Shown here in pieces: positions 1-10,451 of a stretch of DNA of 64,000 bases. A program made the translations under genes and the position numbers. Below the pieces are notes generated by a model, which was not told the origin of the DNA, searched no databases, and saw only the letters and a program-made list of their open reading frames with translations. Every line of letters starts with the position of its first letter. The stretch's first letter is position 1. This DNA comes from Mesodorylaimus sp. YZB2_4 (lineage: Eukaryota; Nematoda; Enoplea; Dorylaimida; Dorylaimidae): the NCBI GenBank assembly GCA_030248295.1, contig JASANH010000485.1, positions 1 to 64,000 on the forward strand, read 5' to 3'.

Positions 1-885
1 ACAAAAACAAGTCAATCGTTACAGAAGATGCAACATCTGGACCTCATATTAGCGCACTCAGAACCAACCCTTGTCGCGCGTCATCTTCTCAACAAAACTG
101 AAATAATGGCTCGACTCAATGGAAGACTGTTAGAAGTTTGGCCATGTACACCAGTCGAGGAATACGTCTTCTTGCCAATGACACCTCCACATTGCATGGA
201 GTGGATACCAATGAACTTGACTGTTCGTGATCACACATTTATGGCCAATATGGACCCTAAAACAAATATTGCCTATCACAGTTCACCACCCGCCGATTGT
301 GACTTGGTGGACGAAGTCTTCTTCCATGACGAGAGTGACAAATTATGGATCTACCAAGGACGGATAGGGACCATTACCCAATACACTGGTCCTATTATTT
401 CACACCCAATCTTCTATGAAAATTTTTCTGTGCTCCCTAATTTCAAGCATATCATACAGAAACCATTGAAACTCTACACACGCAACGAATTGAATGGCCA
501 CACCAGCCTCAATGATCTTTATGCAGCAATTGATGAAAATCAAGTGGTTATCAACAAGTTGGCTGATGTTTCAAGCAGTCAACCATCCAATTCCAAGGCA
601 GATCGAATTCTAGAAAATTTGGATCGTTACACCCCGTGGGGCTTCCTCAATCATTCCATCGCCATGATCAAACACATTTGGATTTACGCCTGCTGCACCT
701 ACGTAACTATTTCGGCTCTCTGGAACTGGATTATCAAAAAATTGCGCCGCCGAATCAGTCGCCCCAACATTACGAATAGTTCACACGTGGATGATCCGAT
801 TCGCGTCGTCGAGCTGCCTTCTCCCAACAAACACGTTCCCCTCGAAATTATCACCAAGAACACTGAAGAGTCTAGACGCATATGA
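1..885 (+). CDS. Env-like glycoprotein fragment (retroelement or endogenous viral), 3' part
   Basis: The frame is open from the left window edge to a TGA at 885, so the true 5' end lies outside; the first ATG is at 28. From that ATG it encodes 285 residues. Three cysteines (about residues 40, 56 and 91) lie in an ectodomain-like stretch. A helical, heptad-like segment around residues 155-185 follows, then a hydrophobic membrane anchor at about 212-236 and a basic KKLRRR cytoplasmic start. This order (Cys-rich stem, helical segment, C-terminal anchor, basic tail) resembles the C-terminal half of env-like glycoproteins carried by invertebrate LTR retrotransposons (BEL/Pao type) and related to chuvirus-type glycoproteins. 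That assignment is from memory of the family pattern. No LTR, pol or gag is seen in the window. It may be a decayed or domesticated copy. Confidence 0.5.
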   Translation, partial: TKTSQSLQKMQHLDLILAHSEPTLVARHLLNKTEIMARLNGRLLEVWPCTPVEEYVFLPMTPPHCMEWIPMNLTVRDHTFMANMDPKTNIAYHSSPPADCDLVDEVFFHDESDKLWIYQGRIGTITQYTGPIISHPIFYENFSVLPNFKHIIQKPLKLYTRNELNGHTSLNDLYAAIDENQVVINKLADVSSSQPSNSKADRILENLDRYTPWGFLNHSIAMIKHIWIYACCTYVTISALWNWIIKKLRRRISRPNITNSSHVDDPIRVVELPSPNKHVPLEIITKNTEESRRI

Positions 886-1784
886 CGACATAATGTGTGA
901 TAAAATCTATCCTCTGTCCCTAATCAGCTTCTACTTTCGCCTCCCGAGTGTCGCGTATTGCGAGTTCGAGTAAATGCCAATATCTTCCCACGCTATGCTC
1001 TTCGGTGCTCTTTCCGCTTTTCCAGACTTAACAGAACCCTAACCACTCACTTTCCGGCTAGCTTGTTCATTGGGTTCACAGTAAAGTTCGAGTAGCAAGT
1101 TGCTTTTACACATCGCTCCTTCAACGTAGCCCACTTTCAATCAATACAACTACCATTTCCCAACAGTGGCTTGCTGTTACTTCCCCATTTGACAGAAGAA
1201 AAACCAGGGAGAACCATTAAGCACAAATACTTGAGCAGTTTCAATGAAGAAGAAATCATCTAAAATGAAGCTTCCTAAGCAAATGGGACATATCTGATAC
1301 CAAAATTTAAAAACATTGTGTTAAAAGAATTCAACAACTAACATTTCATACGAATACTGGACTTAAAATTTTAAAAATTTGTTTTAGGTTAAAGTGCACT
1401 TGAAATGTTTTTCTGCAGAGATTAAATCTCACCTATAAAAAAGCTTTTAAAATGTTTCCGTCCAAGATAGAAATGGCTTTAAAGCCAAGGTCTCATCATA
1501 AAACCAAGGCTCTTTTCCAGGATAAATTTCATCCGGAAATCGTTCAGGCAAGGAATCGAGGATGCACGCAGCTCTGTTTTTCGTGTGCCTTTGTATCCAA
1601 ATGATGGCATTGGACGCATTCAGTGTTCGTCGCGAGGTCAGTCCGCAGACCCAGGACTTGTCAGTGTGGAGTGTCAGGCCAATCCTCGCGATGCCCAGCC
1701 CCTTCAATCCCAGCCCCAGCCCCCCAGCCCCACCATCAGGGCCCCAGGAGTCGTTTGGACATGTCATAAATACACGATGGGCTA
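886..1784. other. Intergenic, nothing recognised
   Basis: AT-rich sequence after the env-like ORF. No ORF here looks protein-like and no repeat ends or RNA genes were recognised. If the env-like ORF belongs to an LTR element, its 3' LTR would be expected here, but I could not identify one because no second copy is available to compare. Confidence 0.4.
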
Positions 1785-3705
1785 GGGGCCCGTAGCATAA
1801 AGGCCAGGACAAGTCAACTCATTTAGGTCAACTTTTAGGACGACTCTATTCAGGACAACTAGTTTCCGCGTGTTGAAGCATATAACTGCGTATAACACGG
1901 GCATCGTAGGAGCCGGCGCGAAAACGAAAAGTTGTCCTAAAACCGGATAAAGACGGGGAAAAATTCAAGCGAGGTCGCGGTGCTTTAGCGCCTATGTATT
2001 TTTAGGACAATTGTTTAGGTCAAGTTTGATCTTGCCGCTCAAGCGAATAGGAACTGGTGCTGATGCCACAAGTCAACCAATAAATCAGGTGCCTACAGTA
2101 ATCCTCCTGTCTCGTTGTCAGTGTAATATCATCAGCATATCATCACGTATCCGACAACTATCACGAGAAGCCACTCGATGCACAAAGCGGCTATTAGGAA
2201 AATCATGTGCACCGTGATAAAAGTTCTAAAACTGGCACAATTTCAGTCCTTTCCTTCTATCATGCAGTGAAGACCACCTAGCTTGTTTCAGCCCATCTTT
2301 ATGAGTTATGCGGGAATCGTTCAAATATAATCTCAACGGATAAAACTGAGCTCGTTCTAACTCTCGAATACCCTTATCGAGCACAGGATCCCAACATATG
2401 GCACCATTTTCAATCACAGAACGGACACAGGCATTATATGCCAGGAATATTAAGGTACCCAAAAAACTCTGATCAGACATCTGCGCCAGCCGAGAGGGAT
2501 GTTGTTTGATCCGAGCAACAAATTGTCGACACTTTGAATTCAGACATGACACTCATCACTTATTTCTTCTCATCCGCTGGCTAAATCAAATATCACTTGA
2601 ATCTCTTGCTTTGTTCTCCCATCATTGATGTTGCCAAGGCGATTGGTAAGCGGAAGCGATGAGCTAGCCATTATTCGCTGATCTCAGCAAAGGGAAGCAA
2701 ATCGGTTCGAGGCTCGGTTTTGAGGATTGGGACGGCATTATTGGCGACAATGCACGCGACGATATAGCTCGCCTGTAAAAACAACAGCATTGTATGCATG
2801 GAGCATCGAGATATTGTCCATGCAACCTGACCTTCCCTGCACCTCAATATTCCTGCGTCACGGTTGTTGTCCCACTGTTCCTTCACCCAAAACTTGCAAG
2901 ACCATTTCCTCCAGTTGTTACAAGCATCCGTGGGATCCTGATCGAGCGTACTGGTCGCGTTTCTTGGTCGTTTCCATCTTCATGTTTCCCTGCATGGCTT
3001 CGCGTACCAGACTCAACTAAAATGAACATCACTATGTATAGTATTATCGGCGCGCAAAAGGTGACCATACAAAACGTCAAGACGTCAGGATTTTGACGCT
3101 CAATCACCCTACCCATAACCCGCGTAATCTACCCCTATTCGTCGGAGAAGTTCACTTTGCGTTGTGGCCTTTACCCAGGAAGGAAAATGGGAGGGTGCAT
3201 TTCAAGGGCCAGCTCAGGTGATCGGCCCATTCCGAGCAACCACATAGTCACCGCCTTCATATAACAAAACTGCAAACTCACCAACATCGAAACCGTAACT
3301 ATTCTCGCATTCTTTCATGATTTTCGTTCAGGCTTGTTCCCCGATCTTGCGATAGAAATGTGTCTGAATTTCGGTTCTTTCCGCTCCTTGATCAGCCCAG
3401 GGATAATGATCTTTTGAGAGTCACATTATAGACGCTGGACAATTCTCTCTCTCCTCAACTGCCGCGTTGGCAATTTTCAGAGCGCGCTTAGAACGCATTC
3501 TAAACCAACCTTCTCCGACCACATCGGAAACATCGACTGCCATCCCGCCACGTTAGAAACTGGTTCTGGGGAAGGATTCAGGACGACTCAGGGAGTTGGC
3601 CTGAGGAGTTGCACTCGTACTAGAAGTCGTCTTACGCGAATACACCCAAGGTATATAGTCATCCTAAATCAATTGACTTGTCCTGGCTTTTATGCAACGG
3701 GCCCC
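1785..3705. mobile_element. Non-autonomous DNA transposon with about 45-bp terminal inverted repeats
   Basis: The left end begins GGGGCCCGTAGCATAAAGG at 1785. Its diverged inverse, GGGGCCCGTTGCATAAAAG, reads leftwards from 3705. The similarity continues inward through 'CCAGGACAAGTCAA' and 'ATTTAGG'. Copies of a TTTAGGAC-like word recur just inside both ends (about 1832-2030 and 3580-3670), as subterminal repeats do in several DNA transposon superfamilies. The interior contains a LINE remnant (2226-2552) and no transposase. I could not find a convincing target-site duplication, so the outer limits may be a few bases off. Confidence 0.55.
2226..2552 (-). pseudogene. LINE reverse transcriptase C-terminal fragment
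   Basis: On the minus strand a 108-residue open frame carries the layout seen at the end of CR1/Jockey-like LINE ORF2 proteins, after the reverse-transcriptase domain: a helical 'LNSKCRQFVARIKQ' start, then 'YNACVRSVIENGAICWDP' (family pattern LVRSVLEYGSVVWDP), then 'KGIRELERAQF' (IRELERVQ), then a 'WSSLHDRRKGLKL' motif (WPSLQERRKxARL). No catalytic RT motifs are present, so this is a 5'-truncated or fragmented insertion, sitting inside the TIR element at 1785-3705. The frame is intact over this stretch, suggesting moderate age. Confidence 0.7.
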
Positions 3706-3961
3706 ATGTCCTAAGTCTGGTGTCTTCATACTGTATGCTGGCAGCACTGCCATGCTGTCATGGCTGTCGAGCGCAGGGCAATTTTGAGCTGACATTTCTG
3801 GAGCATTTTTTAGGGCAATTTTGGGCGTCTTGAGATTGTGGCGCTTCGCCTGAGCTCTCTCGAACTGCAAAGAAAGGTTCATTCCCAGCTGAACTAAAAT
3901 TATGTCGTCCTTTTTTTAACCATTGAGGCCAAAAAGGGACCAGAGTCCCATCATCCTAGCA

Positions 3962-4025
3962 AGTCAATGGTCAGGTCAGAAAGTTTTTTGAAGGTCAGGT
4001 CGGTCAAGGTCAGGGTCAGGTCAGA
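3962..4025. repeat. Degenerate tandem (A)GGTCA tract
   Basis: About 64 bp contain a run of imperfect GGTCA/AGGTCA units (for example GGTCAGGTCA and AAGGTCAGGGTCAGGTCA), all in the same orientation. The hexamer AGGTCA is the canonical half-site of nuclear receptors. The tract could equally be a decayed minisatellite. It lies about 310 bp upstream of the Helitron fragment and no promoter is evident. Confidence 0.5.
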
Positions 4026-4332
4026 CAGTGAAAAACCCATGTCATTGGAACACTACCTCATTTCTCGATCACCACCTGCAATTTTTCTGCTCCTTACCTG
4101 CAATGTGTGAAAAACCGACTTCCATTTGAGAATTTTGTTTTTGTTTTCTTTTCAGCTGGGTGATAGAAAACCATTGCGATGAGATGATTTTTATGTTTCT
4201 CATGACACTCAGCAATTGTCGATGTGATAAAACTCATCCGAGTCATCTTTCGAGAAGGTCGCATTTCGTTAGGCAGATGCACTTGATTGCTCAGAAGACA
4301 TAGATAAATGATAACAAATTCCCCTCTCGAAT

Positions 4333-4845
4333 GTGACAGAAGACGAGTGGGACGAGGAGATCGTGAAAGAGTGCGAATGGTTTGCAATCAAAGCTATGAT
4401 CAGGAAAATCAATAAAAAGGAGGAAGAAAAGATAGTGGACTCTTTCACTGAGCAGCCGCTCTTTAAACGGAAGCCAGACGCGTCTGATCTGGAGCTGTAT
4501 CAAATGGAAAAAGTGGACGCTGAACGCATCGATCCGAGAGAAGAAAAATTAGATCTCTGGTGCTTCCCGCACTTGTACCCAGACGGTAGGAATGGCGAAG
4601 GGGAAAAGCGGGAGTCCAAGTTGTCGAATGCAGACTTTGTGACTAGTCGCTTGTACAACGAGAATCCCAAGTTCAGGCACGATCACCAGTACTTGTTCTA
4701 CTTGCTGCACAAGTATCAGTTTAGGGCTATCGCAAACTCGATAAGCCAAATACTCCGCAACACCTATGCTTACAACAATATGACTGTCGGCGAGTTTGTG
4801 AAAAATATCAGCAAGGGTGAGAAGGAACTGGAAGCCAACTTGTAA
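4333..4845 (+). pseudogene. Helitron Rep/helicase N-terminal fragment (Helitron_like_N domain)
   Basis: A 170-residue ORF. After an acidic, lysine-rich leader (residues 1-70) it has the signature start of the Helitron-like N domain: 'LDLWCFPHLYPDGRNG' at about 73-88 (family pattern AFPxLFPxGxNG), a charged 'KxSxxDFVxxRLYNxxPxFR' stretch, then 'DHQYLFYLLHKYQFRAIANS' at about 116-135 (family RFRxxxxYLFYxLxxxExxxI). The HUH nuclease and the helicase are absent and the frame closes at 4845, so this is a truncated copy. The ORF opens just after a TCGAATGTGACAG stretch resembling a splice acceptor, so it may be one exon of a spliced Helitron transcript. No 5'-TC or CTRR-3' ends were located. Confidence 0.85.
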
Positions 4846-6336
4846 CACCAGCCCCATACTGTCGTGTATACACTGAGGCAAAGCAATGACAAGAAAAGCG
4901 ACAGGTAGTTGATTTGATAAATTCGAGAAACTCAGACAGTCAGAATACCAGTGGCCTCCTGCATTGGAACCCTATGCGCGCTGTTCACACAATCTGTTTT
5001 GGAAATGGTCAATGGTCAATGGTCAATTTCAGTCATCGAGCATGGCAGCGATGGGCTTGGGGATAAAATGGGTGAGACAGGAATGCACTCAAGTGTGATC
5101 GTGCCTGCGTTCATATCCTCCTGCATCCATCAAATTTACTTCTTTTTTTGTCGTGCACCGACCGTGTCGATTTGTGAGTCGTCATCTTCTTGAACAGGAA
5201 ATTTTGGCTTGTTCAGTCCAATAAAAGTGCAGGCGCACTTCTAGGTTGCGTGGGTGAACTTTGCGGCGCAGTGCGTTGGAGAATGCACCTCGAAAATCAT
5301 CTCGCTTGCACAACAAGAACGTCATGCAAATCTTGTGTGCTGCTCGCAAGGAATCCTGTGTAAGGCCCGTCTCTGACGAGAAAGCAAATGAATCTAGAGG
5401 CGAAAACGGGGAGACATAGGCGACTGATTGATCGTGAGACTGGCAATCAGAGTTTTTACGGGGGTTTTCTCACTACGCAATTGGTGTTTGCCTTGTTCGC
5501 ATAACAATTTGAACATCAATTATGCTGCGAAAAAACACCAAAAACATCTCATTCTCGGGCATGGAGCAACAATCGATGCTTGTGATCAGGCTTGATGCTT
5601 GCTCAAATGATAAAGGAAAGAGAAACTGCAAACCCAGACATTGACCACTGTCCACTGCTTTAGGCTGTAGAGGCTATGTCACAGTCTCCAGTAGCGCCGA
5701 CAATTAGACACAAAGTGAAACATATTTAGGATTTCATAGCCATGGTACTAATACATAGCGTGCATGCCGTACGTTCGAATAGAAAGAGAAAGATCTCACA
5801 GTCAGTAGAAATCCATTCACCGTTTACACTCGGAGAAAACCCCTCGTGATATGAGTTATTGGGAAAACTCTAAAAGACAGGATAAGCCCCCTGTCGGATA
5901 GAGCGGAATAGGCGCTGTGGCCCAGGAGTTCAAGGCAATGCGCTGAGAGTGAACTAGTTGCGAGTTCTACCCTCATCAGATTCTTTGCTTTTGCGACGCT
6001 TTTTGTTTCGAAGCTCTGCTGTACAGTGCGTACTAGCCTCGCACTTTTGTCAAGACATGCTTCTACTAATCATTTTGTGCTTTCACCACTAGCGCATGCC
6101 TGCTGCAGTCAGAGTGTGTGATCAACAGGCAGCTTGAGCTACTTTTTGTGCGCATGGATAGGCTAGACTTTGAGATTTGAGCAGGGCATCTGATAGGCAG
6201 GCATCAGCGCTGCGCCTTATTGATTTTCGGAATTGCAAGACAAACAATAGACAGGCGGAAGGGGCGTAGAAGATCATTGCAATGTGTTAGTATAGGGCGA
6301 CTGGACCAGCCGAGCACACTTATAGAGACCCCTTTT
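4846..6336. other. Intergenic, nothing recognised
   Basis: No convincing coding frame, RNA gene or repeat end was recognised. The short ORFs here lack protein-like composition. Confidence 0.4.
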
Positions 6337-6423
6337 GCGCAAGCGGACTCTCTGGTTCTCGCAACCGAAATACGAACAACATTTTCCCGTCCCAAGAGTT
6401 CCTGGCCGAACACCCTTACGTAT
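6337..6423. repeat. Dispersed repeat, copy 1 (pairs with 10076-10160)
   Basis: About 85 bp beginning around CAAGCGGACTCTCTGGTTCT and running through 'AACGAAATACGAACAAC', 'CCCGTCCCAAGAGTTCCTGGC' and 'AACACCCTTA' matches 10076-10160 in the same orientation with scattered mismatches. It is a diverged interspersed element of unknown class. Confidence 0.6.
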
Positions 6424-6855
6424 CTCCTTCAATCACACTCAAAACTGCGAAAGACGAGCATGAAAACCATCAGATCATTAGCCATCACCTACGCAACATT
6501 AGGTGATCAATGACAGGATGACCACAATCTCTCGTTAATCGAGGTCGAAACAGCAAATTCTGTGGAAAAACTCACTTCGTGCGATGACAAATGATTTATG
6601 CCGCAATCAGGCTAATATAGGTAACAATAAGCCTAGTCTAATGTACGGGCCCTTGTTTTTACCAGCCACCCTTCAGGTTACCTGGTGACCAGTTTGTTGC
6701 AAGACAAGTTCTTTTTTCTCTCGAATAAAGATTCAATCAGCGGGGAAAGGAGAACACGATAGCCCGCCGATCCTTGCTCATCGTCAGTCGCAAAGCAGCA
6801 AACGCCCCGAATCGTTGGTCTCCTCGATTTTCTGAGAGGACTCTTGGCTATCGAA

Positions 6856-8210
6856 ATGGAAGAGGCCATCAAAACTGCCCTGGCAATCTGCCCCTTGTAC
6901 TACGTTGATTCTGCCATAATCAGCTTCTTCAATCACACTCGTTTTGCCAACCCTGAATCTGACCTGGCCAAAGTTGTCTGCCTTCAAGCTGATGTCCTCT
7001 CACGTCTTGATCGCCATCACAATCTTGTTTCTCCCAATATTTCTCTCGTTGGCTCCATATTAAGCTTCACGAGTTCATTGCTGGCCCTCGTTGTCTTTTG
7101 GATGAAAAAAATTCAAAGTAACACAGGATTTTACCTTTTTGTCATCAACGTCCTTGTACTGATAAACGCAGTCGCGATGTGTGGCCGGTACTGCATGGCG
7201 ATCTTTGCAAGGCACGACAAACCGACGTGGGTTAAAACGGCTTATTCGACCTATGTTTTTGGAAAATTGGACCAGGAGATACCATTTGCAGCAGAACTTC
7301 TCATGCTGTGCATGGCTATCGAGAGGGCTGTCATATTCAACTTCCCTAATGCTTACAAAAAGTTTAACAAGCCTGTCTTCGCGTGCGCAGTTACCTTCGC
7401 CTCGATTGCAACTGCATTCTGTCTGAACCTGCCCTTAGCACTCCTAGAATCCCTGGAATTTGACAACGTAACAATGAAATATGAACGATCATTCACACCT
7501 TTTGGTCAATCCGCGGGCACTTTTGAAATTCAGGCTATTCTCGGTGTTTTATGCTATTGCAAAGTTTTTCTGACCCTTTCAACAGCTGCTGTAACTGGCC
7601 TGGGGCTCTTCCAAGTACACAAGGCACTCAAGGCGACGGCATCGACATCGGCTGGAAATAATTCGAACGCTAAAACGTACAAGTGCAACTGCTTGTTCTT
7701 GCTGGCAGAGTCGTTCCTTTTGTGTCTGAGCAATATTCTCCTGGGCATCATGAGGAGTATGCCGCCTGTGATTTCATTGTACAGACTCACATTGCTATCT
7801 TTCGAAAACGCCATGTATGACTTGCGAGTTATGCGTGCTCTGGTCGCATTCGTGGCACCGGCAAGAAATTTCGGAAGTTTTAGCCCACAGCACGCATTTC
7901 TTGTGGTACATGCTTTTTTTCGCAATCATTCAGGCGAGGGGCACGAGACAGAATCAATCAGTTGTTTCGACTGACCCAAGAAACAGATACGACCAGTCAG
8001 CGAAATGTGAGCCAGCCAACGACAACACTTGGAGAAGAAGAACTAGAACATCTGAGACAAATGGTGACCACCCAATTGATGGGCGCACGATTTCGGACGG
8101 GATGGGATGACCGAAGGTCTCTCATGAGGTTCCATAGATTTGAGGAGACATCGTTCAGCACCAGAGCACCACCTGGGATGCGGCTAGAACGGTCAGACGA
8201 AGCTGACTGA
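6856..8210 (+). pseudogene. 7-transmembrane GPCR, frame broken twice in the 3' part
   Basis: From ATG 6856 a long frame encodes a class-A-like receptor. It has an N-terminal region with NxS/T sites, TM1 (about 7045-7110), TM2, a TM3 ending in an ERAV motif in place of DRY, TM4, TM5, TM6, and the start of TM7 near 7840. At about 7855-7885 the match passes to the +1 frame, which reads EVLAHSTHFLWYMLF, a good TM7/NPxxY-region equivalent. At the T7 run (7916-7922) it passes again to the next frame, which reads SFRRGARDRINQLF, a typical helix-8 sequence, and continues with an acidic/basic cytoplasmic tail to TGA at 8208-8210. Read literally, the first frame ends at 7974 without a proper TM7 end. 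Two single-base insertions explain the pattern; an intron does not, because the homology is continuous. It could be a young pseudogene or contain homopolymer errors. The subfamily is unknown. Confidence 0.75.
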
Positions 8211-8594
8211 TTGCCATTCCTCAGTGCAAATGGCAAGATGGGTGGTCATTGTGCGTTCGTGTGGGACCGCCAAGTGTATTTTGGTTCTGGGACTGTTTGG
8301 TTTGGTGTTGGGTTGTGGTGGCTAATCGTATTTTCGAGTTGAATTTTGATGTGTGCGGACGAGAAAAGCGGACGATGAAGCTGACAGTGCGGTGAAGTCA
8401 TGGCATGGTGATGTACTGGAGACGTTTCAGTGAAGCTATGATGTGGTCAGGGATCGGTCAAAAACTGGATAAGTGGATCCTGAAGCGTGCAGTGACGAGT
8501 GAAGTTGTCTGGTATGAACAAGATGAAGCTGGAAAGTAACGAAGTAAAAAAAATATGTACTAGTGTTGTTATCCTTAGCAAAAAGAGATACCGC

Positions 8595-8790
8595 TGTAAC
8601 CAAGCCTGGCAGGCGTAGGAGGGAGGCGGCCGACCGAAGTCGGCGGGACAAAAACTCCGACTGGAGCAGGCAAGTCTTGCGACTATACCTACGGCTGAAA
8701 CATCAACCCGAGAGGTTGACGTTTCCCAGCCAGGGGAGAGTATCAATTACTCTCTCCCACTCGCCATGGCCTACCAGGCGGGGGGTTACA
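8595..8790. repeat. Structured dispersed repeat, copy A (pairs with 41330-41560 and 44630-44790)
   Basis: Read on the minus strand, the block runs from GATACTCTCCCCTGGC through TTGATGTTTCAGCC to a perfect hairpin GCCGAC-TTCG-GTCGGC (8629-8644). A second hairpin is formed by AAACATCAACC and GGTTGACGTTT (about 8696-8725). Copy B keeps GATACT, a GTTTC-GC block and a TTCG hairpin with a different stem. The class is unknown; it may be a non-coding element or a transposon 5' region. Confidence 0.45.
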
Positions 8791-8865
8791 CCGCTTATCG
8801 TTACCGTTAACGATAAGGCACAAAAAATCATCATCGTTACTCGAACACGTTAAGGGGCCGCCCGT

Positions 8866-9290
8866 TTCGCAGCCAGCCGAGCTGAGCCAGCTGCAAGCCG
8901 AGCCAGCCGAGCCAGCCGAGCTTGTCAGCTGAGGTGCGACTATCAGCTCAGCCACTCATCGTCAGCTACAGCTCAGCCATTGCGACTAATAGCTCAGCCA
9001 TCTCACGAGGGGACATTTCAGACTGTCTCTCGCAAATCAAAACGAAACTTTGCATGAAAGCAGCGCAGCGCAGCGCAAAGTTTCTTTTTTATTTCCAAGA
9101 GACAGTTGGGAACGTTCCCTCGTCAGCCTGCGGTCGGCTCGGTTTGTGGCTTGCGGTTGGCTCAGCTTGGCTGGCTCGACTGGACTGTTCACATTCAGCC
9201 CGGTCGGCGGCTCAGGAGCTCGGCCAGCTCGGCCAGCTCGACCCGGAAAATTAAAAATTTTCAACTTTTCCAGCCGAGCTTGGAACAATT
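8866..9290. repeat. AGCCGAG-rich foldback element
   Basis: The left side is built of AGCCGAGC units (8872-8925) and the right side of the inverse GCTCGGCC/GGCTCGG units (9128-9245), so the block can fold on itself. Near the centre, GAAACTTTG and CAAAGTTTC flank a GCAGCGCAGC run (9046-9086). This fits a GC-rich foldback/MITE-like element. The ORFs through it have low complexity and are not genes. Confidence 0.5.
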
Positions 9291-9388
9291 GTTCTGAAGT
9301 TATTAACAGGAAAGTAGCCAGTTTCGATGAAAATATGGATTATGATGAAATTACATACATAGTTATTGTGAACTTGTGAAAACGGTGT

Positions 9389-9446
9389 ATCGGCTCTAGC
9401 GGCTAGGAATCTTGAGTACTTCTGGGTTTGAACCAGGGGATTAGGA
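9389..9446 (+). repeat. tRNA-like relic (tRNA-Glu-like A and B boxes)
   Basis: The stretch contains an A-box-like 'CTCTAGCGGCTAGGAATC' (compare the TCTAGTGGCTAGGAT of animal tRNA-Glu) and, about 25 bp on, a B-box-like 'GGGTTTGAACCAGGGGA'. The B box has T where C is normal (GTTTGAACC for GTTCGAATC), and I could not close an acceptor stem. It is more likely a tRNA-derived SINE head or pseudo-tRNA than a functional tRNA gene. Confidence 0.4.
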
Positions 9447-9904
9447 AAAAAGCTCATCCTATGCATCGATGAGTGTATTACTGAAAATGGCAAAAGTAAA
9501 TTCGACTCCGCTAAAACAGTTACGATGTTGCTCCGTTACTGCTCCTCATCATTCTTATTTTCATTCTGATCATTAGAGATAGAACTATCGACCTGATACC
9601 TGTAAACAATGTGTAAGCCAGTGCGTCAGAGCACGTATGCGTGGTTGGTATGCCCGTGATGCTAAGATAAGCCGATGCAACACGCGGTGCATACAGTAGG
9701 TCATGTAATGCTCTTCGTTTAGCAGACCAATAGCAGACATATTTCAATTTTATTCTTTTGATTTTGACGATGATAATCCCCGCAGTAGTCTTGCTTCTGG
9801 GGAAACTTTCTGCGAACCGAGGAAACCGAGCTCCTCACCAGAGCCTGCCAAAAATCACATAGAATTTTGTAGCAGCTTCACGGCTTCTAATGTGAACGAC
9901 CCAG

Positions 9905-10036
9905 CTGAACTAAGATGACTGCAAGCCACAAACTGAGCCAGCCGCAAGCTGAGCCAACTGGGGCATGCAAATTGAACACATGTCAGCTCAGCTGACAGCT
10001 CGGCTGCCGAGCTAGCCGAGGCAGCCGATCAGCCGA
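9905..10036. repeat. Second AGCCGAG-rich block
   Basis: Units such as GAGCCAGCCGCAAGCTGAGCC are followed by the inverse GCTCGGCTGCCGAGCTAGCC, with a perfect TCAGCTCAGCTGA core. It resembles the foldback at 8866-9290 and may be its relative. Between the two blocks, apart from the tRNA-like relic, I see nothing. Confidence 0.4.
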
Positions 10037-10075
10037 GGTGTGGACACCGCTATATATGTAAAGTAGAAGTACCCC

Positions 10076-10160
10076 TCCGTGAGCGGAAACTCTGGTTCTC
10101 GCCCAACAAAAGTTCGAACAAGACTTCTCTTCCCGACAGTTCCTGGCCAAGCACCCTTAA
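10076..10160. repeat. Dispersed repeat, copy 2 (pairs with 6337-6423)
   Basis: It shares AGCGGAAACTCTGGTTCTCG, an AACAAAA-TTCGAACAA block, CCCGACAGTTCCTGGCCAAG and CACCCTTA with 6337-6423. It abuts the first MITE copy at 10159. Confidence 0.6.
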
Positions 10161-10451
10161 GCTGGAAGTATAGTTCGATGCGATGCGTCCAATAGCTTGC
10201 GATGCGACGTTTTAGGCACCTTGTCAGTTGATTCAAAAGTGTCGCATCGCACGCTTATTTGACGCATCGCATGGAAATATATTTTGGGCTTCACATATCT
10301 CCTACCGTTAAGCTGGAAGTATAGTTCGATGCGATGCGTCAAATAAGCTTGCGATGCGACGGTTTAGGTACCTTTTTACATTGTCAGGTCACCTCAAAAT
10401 GCCGCATCGCACGCTTATTTGACGCATCGCATCGAACTATACTTCGGGCTT
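10159..10451. mobile_element. Two adjacent copies of a palindromic MITE
   Basis: Copy 1 is 10159-10291 and copy 2 is 10310-10451. Each starts AAGCTGGAAGTATAGTTCGA and ends with the inverse (CGAACTATACTTCGGGCTT in copy 2), with inner words GATGCGATGCGTC and GACGCATCGCATC. The arms are about 35 bp around an unpaired centre (TTTAGG-ACCTT, TTGTCAG). Copy 2 is the better preserved. A start-like relic 'TAAGCTGGGAGTATGGCTCGATGCG' recurs at about 60234. The 18-bp spacer between the copies ends in TACCGTT, and TACCGTTA also follows copy 2, which may reflect target duplication. Confidence 0.75.
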
